Source: an uncultured Mogibacterium sp. (GTDB taxonomy: Bacteria; Bacillota_A; Clostridia; Peptostreptococcales; Anaerovoracaceae). Taken from it: DNA of 15,076 nucleotides. The notes under the pieces were generated by a model. It was given only the letters and a program-made list of their open reading frames with translations, did no database searches and had not been told where the DNA came from. Made by a program: the position numbers and the translations under genes. Positions 7,009-15,076 of the stretch are shown piece after piece. Where the stretch lies: NCBI RefSeq assembly GCF_938039775.1, contig NZ_CALHTQ010000017.1, positions 1 to 15,076 on the forward strand, given 5' to 3'. The first letter of the stretch is position 1; every line of letters begins with the position of its first letter.

Positions 7009-9963
7009 ATGGCAATAAAAAGAAAAAAGGGTAATGTCACATACACCTACAATAAAAAGGAAAAGAAGTCAAACAGACTTGGTAAGCTGATATTTCTTGT
7101 GACTATATTGATGAGCATAATTGGAGCAGGTGCGGGCTATATCACGGATTGGATGTGGTTCAGAGAACTCGGCTTCACCAAGGTGTTTTGGACACAGCTA
7201 GTTACGGAACTGAAAATAGGAGCTGTGATATTCATATTTGCAGGGCTATTGGTGAGGATATATCTGAATAGCCTTAGAAAGGGATATTTTAGTAAGATTG
7301 AATCCCACGATATACCAGATATGCACAAGCTTAATGTGCTATCGTGGGTGATTTCTGTGTTCTTCGGCATAGTTGCTGCGGTCATATCGGCAACGAGTAC
7401 GTGGCAATCCTTTCTCATGTTCGCAAATTCCTCGAAGTTCGGACTTAAAGATCCAATTTTTGGACTAGATATCTCATTTTATGTATTTAAGCTTGATTTT
7501 TTAACTAAGCTTAATTCAATTGCGATATTAGTGATTGTAGGAGTAGTAATTGTAACTCTTATTTACTATGCGGTCCTATTATCTGTAAGAACGCCTGACA
7601 TCTTTGACAGGGATGACTTCTTTGAAAGGGACGAAGAAGAGGATGAAGCTAGAGCCACACAGGCTAATGATGTAAACGACGATGAAGTAAAGCAGGGTAG
7701 ACCTGACAACAGCATTCCATTTGGAAAGAGAGATCCAATCGACGATGTCACCAATTTCGTCAAGGGCGTTAGTGACAGAGCTAGGAGGCAAGCGAAGAGG
7801 CGCACAAGGAAGTATGAGCTGAATCACCTCAATATTGATCATCTATTCAGCCTTGCATCTGGTAAGGCCATGATTTTGGGGGTCATCTTCTATGTTATGC
7901 TGGGCATTCACTTCGTGCTAAAGCAGTTCTCACTTCTTCATGCACATACTGGAACGGTATATGGAGCTGGATATACCGATATTGCAATCACGCAGAAAGC
8001 ATACATTCTCGTTGCAGTACTTGCAGCAGTTGGAGCGATAAGTCTCGTTAGACATGTGCACAAGAAAGAATATCTGAAACTCGTAAGAGTTCCGATGATT
8101 ATAATAGGGGTGCTTTTTCTAGGGACTATCCTCAGGGTTGGAGTGCAGAACCTTATCGTTGCTCCTGACGAGATTAACAAGGAGAGCAAGTATATCAAGA
8201 ATAACATTCAGTATACGAACCATGCTTACGGACTCGACAAGGTTAAGGTGGATTCTTTTGCTGCAGATAATAATTTGACCGCAGCAGATATTGCGAACAA
8301 CAAGCCGACTATCAGTAATATCAGAATCAACGACTACGAGCCTGTAAAGGATTACTACAACCAGACACAGAGTATTCGTCAGTACTACGATTTTAATGAT
8401 GTAGATGTAGATAGATATACTATTAATGGTGCGGAAACGCAGGCGTATCTTTCGGCTCGTGAAATCAATGAAAGCAAGATTAGCGACACATGGATTAATA
8501 AGCATTTGAAATACACTCATGGCTACGGGGTTACGCTATCTAAGGTAAACTCGGTGACGGCAAGTGGACAGCCTGACGTGCTGATCAAGAACATTCCGCC
8601 TGAATCGAATATTCCTGAGATTAAGATTACGAGACCAGAGATTTATTTCGGCGAGCTCACTAATAACTACATAATTGTAAATGGAGATGAGCAAGAATTC
8701 GATTATCCAGATGGCAACAGCAACAAGTATACTAAGTACAAGGGCAAGGCAGGTATCAAGCTGGGCTTTGTAAATAGGCTTCTGTTCTCTATCAGAGAGA
8801 GAAGCATGCAGATGCTCGTGTCATCGAATATTAACTCAGACTCGAGGATTGTCATTAACAGAAATATCCTTGAAAGAGTTAATAAGATTTTGCCATACCT
8901 AGAGTATGAGAAAGATCCGTACATGACAATCGTTGATGGTAAGCTGTACTGGGTTATCGATGCATACACGACGAGCAACAACTATCCTTATTCTGAGCCA
9001 TACTCGGGACAGATTGGAACGACAAATTATATAAGGAACTCGATAAAAGTAGTTGTAGATGCATACAATGGAGATGTAAATTACTACGTTGTAGATGAGT
9101 CTGATCCGATAGCGAAGACTTATGAAAAAATATATCCAACGCTATTTAAGAGCAAGAGCAAGATACCTGCAGGAATTAAGAAGCATTTCAAGTATCCATC
9201 GACGCTCCTCAATATTCAGGCTGACGCTTACACCAAGTACCATATGAATGAGGTCAAGGTCTTCTACCAGAAAGAGGACCTCTGGGATATTGCTAACCAG
9301 ATATATGGAACTAAGGAAAGACCGATGAGCTCCAGCTTCTTCATCTTCAACTTACCAGGTGAGAAGCAGGCGGAGTTCATAAATATGATTCCATTCACAC
9401 CTAAGTCGAAACAGAACATGACCGCAATCATGATGGCTCGAAACGACGGAGATGAATACGGAAAGCTCGTGGTATATAAGTTCCCTAAGAATAAAACGGT
9501 TTATGGGCCGATGCAGGTAGAGGCGCAGATAGACCAGAACTCTGAAATTGCTAAGGAGTTCTCTCTATGGAATTCGTCAGGAACGACATATAAACGCGGA
9601 GATATGTTTATAATTCCTGTAAATAATTCTATAATGTACGTAGAGCCGGTATATCTCGAGGCTTCAAACCAGGCGATTCCTGAGGTGAAGAGGGTAATCG
9701 TCGCATACGGAGATAAGATAGCATATGCATCAACTCTAGATGAAGCGCTAGAGAGCCTGTTCGGGGATGGAGCAGGTAACTCTGGTAGTGTCAGCAGCAG
9801 CTCAACAGGCAGCTCGGGTGCTTCAAGCAGCCAGAAAGAGCTGATTGGCAAAGCCAAGCAGGCATATGAAAATGCTGTAAAAGCTCAGAAGAGCGGAGAT
9901 TGGAAGGCATACGGCGAATATCTAGAAGAGTTATCCGGATATCTTGACCAACTTGCCGGCTAA
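7009..9963 (+). CDS. UPF0182 family membrane protein
   Basis: The protein has 984 residues, the usual length of UPF0182 (DUF, PF03699-type) proteins. Seven hydrophobic helices are visible at about 27-47, 66-84, 110-130, 172-196, 284-304, 328-348 and 362-382. An acidic/basic cytoplasmic loop (about 205-270, RDDFFERDEEEDEARA then many Arg/Lys) lies between helices 4 and 5. A large extracytoplasmic part of about 520 residues follows, with motifs typical of the family: HxYG-like segments (NHAYGLD, THGYGVTLS), YFGELTNNYIIV, RSMQMLVSSNI, DGKLYWVIDAYTTS and YYVVDESDPI. The C-terminus is a Gly/Ser linker and a helical tail (SGDWKAYGEYLEEL). The ATG at 7009 is preferred to an in-frame ATG at 6991 because GGAG (7000-7003) precedes it, while 6991 abuts a hairpin and has no site. 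The molecular function is unknown. Confidence 0.93.
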   Translation: MAIKRKKGNVTYTYNKKEKKSNRLGKLIFLVTILMSIIGAGAGYITDWMWFRELGFTKVFWTQLVTELKIGAVIFIFAGLLVRIYLNSLRKGYFSKIESHDIPDMHKLNVLSWVISVFFGIVAAVISATSTWQSFLMFANSSKFGLKDPIFGLDISFYVFKLDFLTKLNSIAILVIVGVVIVTLIYYAVLLSVRTPDIFDRDDFFERDEEEDEARATQANDVNDDEVKQGRPDNSIPFGKRDPIDDVTNFVKGVSDRARRQAKRRTRKYELNHLNIDHLFSLASGKAMILGVIFYVMLGIHFVLKQFSLLHAHTGTVYGAGYTDIAITQKAYILVAVLAAVGAISLVRHVHKKEYLKLVRVPMIIIGVLFLGTILRVGVQNLIVAPDEINKESKYIKNNIQYTNHAYGLDKVKVDSFAADNNLTAADIANNKPTISNIRINDYEPVKDYYNQTQSIRQYYDFNDVDVDRYTINGAETQAYLSAREINESKISDTWINKHLKYTHGYGVTLSKVNSVTASGQPDVLIKNIPPESNIPEIKITRPEIYFGELTNNYIIVNGDEQEFDYPDGNSNKYTKYKGKAGIKLGFVNRLLFSIRERSMQMLVSSNINSDSRIVINRNILERVNKILPYLEYEKDPYMTIVDGKLYWVIDAYTTSNNYPYSEPYSGQIGTTNYIRNSIKVVVDAYNGDVNYYVVDESDPIAKTYEKIYPTLFKSKSKIPAGIKKHFKYPSTLLNIQADAYTKYHMNEVKVFYQKEDLWDIANQIYGTKERPMSSSFFIFNLPGEKQAEFINMIPFTPKSKQNMTAIMMARNDGDEYGKLVVYKFPKNKTVYGPMQVEAQIDQNSEIAKEFSLWNSSGTTYKRGDMFIIPVNNSIMYVEPVYLEASNQAIPEVKRVIVAYGDKIAYASTLDEALESLFGDGAGNSGSVSSSSTGSSGASSSQKELIGKAKQAYENAVKAQKSGDWKAYGEYLEELSGYLDQLAG

Positions 9964-10061
9964 GCTGAACATAGCGCGGATAGGGGGCGCGGCATCAGCA
10001 GTAATATATTATAGGGACGATGATTAAATAGCTTTTAACTTTGCGAGACAAGGAGAGGTTT

Positions 10062-11981
10062 ATGATAAATTTCGATTTAGAAGAGATGCTCTTTACTATT
10101 CCGAGAGAAGAGCACGGAATTGAGTCGGTGACAGAGGTGCTGCGGGAGCACCCAGAGGTTAAGTTCGTGTCGTTTGCGGGAGTTGACCTTGGAGGCCATT
10201 TTACGGATGAAAAGATTCCTATTAAGACATTCATCGATGATATGGAGAAGCTACTCGAGAACGGCGTGCAGACTGACGGCTCTAGTGTAGCTTTGCCTGA
10301 GATTGCAAACCTTGCAAATGCCAGAGTCGATATCTTGCCAGATAAGGACGTCAATTGGTACGTTGAATATAATTTCAGCAACATGGATTTCGCAACAGGA
10401 CTGCCAGTTGGCACACTTAGAATTCCATCATTTCTAAGACATAACAATGACAGGATGGTTGGCTCAAGAATCTTTTGTAAGGAGTCTATCAACAGATTTA
10501 AGACTAGACTCATGGAGATGCTAAGGCAGTATCCTTACGTTGTAGACTACCTTGATGGCATAAGCTCAATTGATGACATCGAGGAAATTAACCTGACTAG
10601 TGCGACCGAACTAGAATTCTGGGTAAAGACTCCAGATGATAAGGCTGACAGGGATCAGCTTTCAACTTCTCAGGAACTCAAAGAGCAGTATTGGAAGAGG
10701 ACTATCGGCCCTGTAAATACAGCACTTGAGCAGACCTTGGAGATCCTGGACCACTACGGTTTTGGCGTAGAGATGGGACACAAGGAAGTTGGCGGTGTAA
10801 GAGCCAAGATGGGTAACTCTGGAAGCTACGACCATATCATGGAGCAGCTGGAAATCGACTGGAAATTTTCGACACCTGTACAGGCTGGAGATAATGAAGG
10901 CCAGATCAAGCACATCGTAAGGGATGTATTTAGAGCTAACAACCTCGAGGTAACATTCCTTGCAAAGCCGATGCCGGGAGTTGCGGGAAGCGGAGAACAT
11001 ACTCACCTCGGCGTATCTGCAAAGCTTAAGTCGGGTAAGAGAGTGAACCTATTCGAGTCGAAAGATAGAATTAACGAATATATGAGCCCTGTTGGCTTCG
11101 GCGCACTGATGGGAATACTTAATAACTACGAGCTTCTAAATCCTTTTGTGGCGCAGACTCATGATGCCTTTAGAAGACTTAAGCCAGGATACGAGGCACC
11201 GGTCTGCATCGTAACTTCGCTCGGCAAGGACTGCGTGACACCGTCTAGAAACAGAACAGTTCTGATTGGACTCGTCAGAGACCAGAATAATCCGATGGCT
11301 ACCAGGTTTGAACTCAGATCGCCAAATCCACACAGCAACACTTACCTAGTAGTGGGGGCATCATTTATGCTCATGCTCGACGGAATTGAGGCGGTACTAT
11401 CTAACGGCAAGACACCAGTAGAGCTTGCAGAATCGATATCCAAGAAGGCAGGGGAGGAAGATTTCTACCTAGCTAAGGATAGAGAGTATAGAAGTGAACT
11501 CAACGTATTTGAATGCTTTACGAAGGAAGAGAGAGAGCATCTCTTCGGAAAAGCTCCGGCTACAGTGTGGGAGAATTTAAAAGCATTTGATAGGCACGAG
11601 GAAGAGATTGCAAAGATTACAGGTGGCGACGAGACTGCAAGAGATGTAGTTATGTCATACCGTGCGCAGATGTCGATGAAGTGGGTTATGGAATTCCGCG
11701 ATAGGATTCTGCCTAACGCTATGGATTTTGTAAGAAACTGCAAGAAGAGACACAATGAACTCGAAGCAACTGATTATGATATAATGAACTGGAGAAGAGT
11801 CAACAGTCTGCGCATTGCGCTAGGTAAGGACTCAATCGACAGCAAATCGATCCTAACACTTGCGAGAGAAGCGATTGATGCTTCTGATTACGAGGCAGCT
11901 TCAAGGTATGAGCTGCTGATTCAGGACAAGGTTGAGGAGCTTAGAAGTGCGTACAGCACTTATATTAAGAACTTATTTTAA
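10062..11981 (+). CDS. glnA: Glutamine synthetase, long type-I-like form
   Basis: It makes glutamine from glutamate, ammonia and ATP in the cytoplasm. The 639-residue protein carries the family core: the N-terminal beta-grasp segment (FVSFAGVDLGGHFTDEKIP then VQTDGSSVALPEIANLANAR), metal-ligand glutamates in ATELEF (E183, E185), HKEVGGVRAKM, the GSGEHTHLG segment (H313, H315), SRNRTVLIGLV, and RFELRSPNP (R415, E417, R419). It exceeds the usual GSI length (about 445-470) by a helical C-terminal extension of roughly 150-170 residues. It lacks the NLYDLP adenylylation site. The start at 10062 is chosen because AAGGAGAGG (10050-10058) precedes it; an in-frame TTG at 10041 would include that site. 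The upstream 98-nt gap holds no clear promoter. The symbol is by function; long clostridial forms are sometimes annotated only as glutamine synthetase. Confidence 0.9.
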   Translation: MINFDLEEMLFTIPREEHGIESVTEVLREHPEVKFVSFAGVDLGGHFTDEKIPIKTFIDDMEKLLENGVQTDGSSVALPEIANLANARVDILPDKDVNWYVEYNFSNMDFATGLPVGTLRIPSFLRHNNDRMVGSRIFCKESINRFKTRLMEMLRQYPYVVDYLDGISSIDDIEEINLTSATELEFWVKTPDDKADRDQLSTSQELKEQYWKRTIGPVNTALEQTLEILDHYGFGVEMGHKEVGGVRAKMGNSGSYDHIMEQLEIDWKFSTPVQAGDNEGQIKHIVRDVFRANNLEVTFLAKPMPGVAGSGEHTHLGVSAKLKSGKRVNLFESKDRINEYMSPVGFGALMGILNNYELLNPFVAQTHDAFRRLKPGYEAPVCIVTSLGKDCVTPSRNRTVLIGLVRDQNNPMATRFELRSPNPHSNTYLVVGASFMLMLDGIEAVLSNGKTPVELAESISKKAGEEDFYLAKDREYRSELNVFECFTKEEREHLFGKAPATVWENLKAFDRHEEEIAKITGGDETARDVVMSYRAQMSMKWVMEFRDRILPNAMDFVRNCKKRHNELEATDYDIMNWRRVNSLRIALGKDSIDSKSILTLAREAIDASDYEAASRYELLIQDKVEELRSAYSTYIKNLF

Positions 11982-12016
11982 GTGATTTTAGGAAGATACG
12001 ATAATATGGGGGTTAA

Positions 12017-13291
<1,275 letters not shown>

Positions 13292-13322
13292 GACATCGAT
13301 GCACCAGTGTATAGGGTACGGA

Positions 13323-13351
13323 TTGACTTTTGATTCTGAACTTACTAGATA
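13323..13351 (+). promoter_or_regulatory. Candidate promoter of the decarboxylase leader
   Basis: TTGACT (13323-13328) is followed after 17 nt by TAGATA (13346-13351). The -35 is good (5/6), the -10 poor (3/6). If real, transcription would start near 13358, just before the terminator-like hairpin at 13362-13416. It is the only candidate I could find in the 182-nt gap. Confidence 0.35.
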
Positions 13352-13361
13352 TTGATGCGAC

Positions 13362-13416
13362 AAAGCACAAGGAACTAGATGGCCTGGTAAGGTCGCAATC
13401 GTTCTTTGTGCTTTTT
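13362..13416 (+). terminator. Terminator-like hairpin between serS and the decarboxylase
   Basis: A 14-bp stem (13362-13375 with 13401-13414, one G-T pair) has a 25-nt loop that itself contains a 4-bp helix (13381-13384 with 13391-13394). It ends in a five-T run (13412-13416). It lies 70 nt after the serS stop and 57 nt before the decarboxylase start. It may simply end the upstream operon, or work as a conditional attenuator for the decarboxylase. Confidence 0.75.
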
Positions 13417-13427
13417 AACTTAGGGAG

Positions 13428-13448
13428 GTCATCTGAAAATCAGATGAC
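13428..13448 (+). other. Leader hairpin between two Shine-Dalgarno-like sites
   Basis: A perfect 9-bp stem (13428-13436 with 13440-13448) has an AAA loop. GGGAGG (13423-13428) overlaps its 5' base. Its 3' arm contains an ATG (13444) in frame with the decarboxylase. The preferred start at 13474 has its own GGAGGG at 13459-13464. The hairpin could influence which start is used. Confidence 0.6.
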
Positions 13449-13473
13449 TCACGAAAATGGAGGGAACCGACAT

Positions 13474-15076
13474 ATGAAAGATAGAGTCAGTTTGACTGAT
13501 TTTCTTATGTATCACAAGGAAACACATCCGATTTCATTCCATATGCCAGGCCATAAGGGACGAAGCACGTTATATGGGATATATGGCTTCGGCGATTTCA
13601 TCAAGAATGTAATTGGAAATGATATAACGGAGATTCCAGGAGCCGATGCGCTGCAGCAGCCACGTGAGCGAATCAAGGATATGATGGAAGGTTATGCCGG
13701 TCTATATGGTGCGAAGCATACTGAACTGCTGGTAAATGGAAGCAGCGCTGGACTCACGGCAGCTATTCTCGGGACTGTCCCAAGGGGAGGGAAGCTACTG
13801 ATGGGGAGGAATTCTCATAGGTCAGTATATGGTGCACTTAGGCTTGGCAAGATATCCCCAGTGTACATAATGCCAGAGATAGATGATGAAACTGGACTAC
13901 AGCTTGGATTAGATCCGGATAAGATTGAAGAAGCTCTGGTTGAAGATCCAGAGATCAAAGCCGTGCTGGTGACTAGTCCGAATTACTATGGGGTGCTGTC
14001 GGATGTTGAGCGAATTGCAAATATAGTTCACCTGCACGGCAGGATTCTGATTGTGGATCAGGCGCACGGTGCACACCTTAAGTTTTTTGATTATTTGCGG
14101 AATGAAGATGGGCTCCCGCACCGTGCGGCAGAGAATTGCGGAGCTGACATTGTGGTGGACAGCACGCACAAGACACTGCTGTCATTTACGGGCTCCGCAA
14201 TTCTCAACATCTGCACCGAGAGGTCAGATGTTTCGCGGATAAGCGAGCTCCTCCGCATGCTGCAGACAACCAGTCCGAGCTACCTGCTGATGGGCAGCCT
14301 GGACATCAATCAGCAGATACTCAGGATGGACGGCTACAATCTGATCAAAAACTGGGATGCAGATATCAAATACTTCTATCAGGAGGCAGCCCGAATCGAA
14401 GGCCTCGGGCTCATCGATCGCATCGACCTTGATGAAACCAAGGTCAGTCTCACAATGACAGCCCTCGGCCTCAGCGGTCCGGAGCTAGCGGAGGAACTCG
14501 AGAAGCGAAACATCTGGGTGGAACTCACGCATGGCGACTATGTGATGCTGATGACGGGAATAGGAAATGAAAGAGGCGACTACGAAGACATCCTGACCGC
14601 CCTGCGTGACCTCTCGGCGCAATATCGCGGCAGAATTACTGCCGCGGAAAAGGCTGCTCGCGAAGAGCGAAGTCAAAATCTCGAACCTGCTACTGAACTA
14701 AAACCTTCAACGAGCAGCCCCGAAAACGGCTCGAACCGCATGGAAACCGCACAGAGCGAATCGGTAAGCGATTCGAACCGTACGGAAACAGCACAAGTCG
14801 AACTAAAAGAAGGCTCGAACCGCACGGAAACTGTCGCGGATATCACTGATTCGGCCCACGAGGCCACGGCACATGTAACTCCGACCTCAAATTCTATGCT
14901 GATAGAAAGACTAGAGCAGCGCAGAATCCCTGACATCTATGAAGAAGTTCCTCTCTACAGTGCCGAGGGTAGAGTTCTCTATGAATCTATCATCCCATAT
15001 CCGCCAGGAAGTCCGATTGCATGCCCTGGTGAAGTGCTAAGCAAATCGGTTATCTTGTACATCAGAGACAAATTAG
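13474..15076 (+). CDS. Orn/Lys/Arg decarboxylase family protein (group III PLP enzyme), 3' end outside window
   Basis: The frame gives 534 residues and is still open at the window end. The family (SpeA/YaaO-like, aspartate-aminotransferase fold) decarboxylates a basic amino acid to a polyamine precursor such as agmatine or cadaverine. Seen: the N-terminal SFHMPGHKGR, GADALQQP, the NGSSAG PLP-phosphate loop, PNYYGVLSD, DQAHGAH with D195 (pairs with the PLP nitrogen) and H198, and STHKT with the Schiff-base lysine K233. The C-terminal domain motif IPYPPGSPIACPGE is at 507-520. Between the core (to about 395) and the C-terminal domain (from about 475) lies an unusual Ser/Thr/Glu-rich linker of some 80 residues with three 14-residue repeats, which makes the protein longer than the usual 470-490. 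ATG 13474 follows GGAGGG by 9 nt; an in-frame ATG at 13444 is the alternative. The substrate cannot be decided from sequence. Confidence 0.88.
   Translation, partial: MKDRVSLTDFLMYHKETHPISFHMPGHKGRSTLYGIYGFGDFIKNVIGNDITEIPGADALQQPRERIKDMMEGYAGLYGAKHTELLVNGSSAGLTAAILGTVPRGGKLLMGRNSHRSVYGALRLGKISPVYIMPEIDDETGLQLGLDPDKIEEALVEDPEIKAVLVTSPNYYGVLSDVERIANIVHLHGRILIVDQAHGAHLKFFDYLRNEDGLPHRAAENCGADIVVDSTHKTLLSFTGSAILNICTERSDVSRISELLRMLQTTSPSYLLMGSLDINQQILRMDGYNLIKNWDADIKYFYQEAARIEGLGLIDRIDLDETKVSLTMTALGLSGPELAEELEKRNIWVELTHGDYVMLMTGIGNERGDYEDILTALRDLSAQYRGRITAAEKAAREERSQNLEPATELKPSTSSPENGSNRMETAQSESVSDSNRTETAQVELKEGSNRTETVADITDSAHEATAHVTPTSNSMLIERLEQRRIPDIYEEVPLYSAEGRVLYESIIPYPPGSPIACPGEVLSKSVILYIRDKL
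14731..14856 (+). repeat. Three tandem 42-nt in-frame repeats in the decarboxylase linker
   Basis: Copies start at 14731, 14773 and 14815, exactly 42 nt apart, each opening with TCGAACCG. They encode SNRMETAQSESVSD, SNRTETAQVELKEG and SNRTETVADITDSA (residues 420-461). The first half of each unit is well conserved and the second half drifts. A more degenerate resemblance (EPATELKP) appears just upstream. The unit is hydrophilic and looks disordered. Confidence 0.85.

Noticed and set aside
14673..14936. Minus-strand frame with SVRFE-type repeats
   Set aside because: It is the antisense reading of the 42-nt repeats in the decarboxylase, which is the clearly supported coding strand.

Overview
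The window looks like a chromosomal stretch of a low-to-mid-GC anaerobic Firmicute. The best guess is a Clostridia member near Mogibacterium/Eubacterium (Anaerovoracaceae). The guess rests on gene content (UPF0182 membrane protein, a long type-I-like glutamine synthetase, a group III PLP decarboxylase), strong AGGAGG-type ribosome binding sites, sigma-A-like promoters and U-tailed hairpin terminators. No transposase, integrase, CRISPR array or phage gene is visible.

Layout. Positions 1-143 hold the tail of an unidentified plus-strand gene. On the minus strand follow a small membrane protein (171-686) and a secreted protein (959-1678) whose C-terminus resembles a 3D/double-psi beta-barrel domain; a minus-strand terminator and a candidate promoter lie between them. 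An AMP-forming long-chain acyl-CoA synthetase (1847-3712) runs on the plus strand. It converges on a minus-strand tRNA-Lys(CTT) (3754-3829), and one symmetric hairpin between them can terminate both. About 585 bp without a convincing gene (3830-4414) contain the tRNA promoter, a compact three-way-junction-like inverted repeat (4077-4181) and a near-consensus promoter (4300-4328).

That promoter drives an 840-residue protein made of a zinc ribbon, a long acidic disordered region and a C-terminal membrane anchor. A UPF0182 seven-helix membrane protein (7009-9963) comes next, then glutamine synthetase (10062-11981) and seryl-tRNA synthetase serS (12020-13291). These four genes lie head to tail and may be co-transcribed in part. 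After a leader with a terminator-like hairpin comes an Orn/Lys/Arg decarboxylase-family gene (13474 to beyond the window end) with an unusual repeat-bearing linker.

Most of the content is core metabolism, translation and envelope functions. The points most worth a second look are the structured intergenic element at 4077-4181, the terminator plus hairpin in the decarboxylase leader, the 3 x 42-nt in-frame repeat and GC-rich segment inside the decarboxylase, and the pairing of the zinc-ribbon/acidic/anchored protein with UPF0182. I found no clear evidence of a new defence or mobile system. Several large antisense frames overlap the biased-composition genes and are treated as artefacts.
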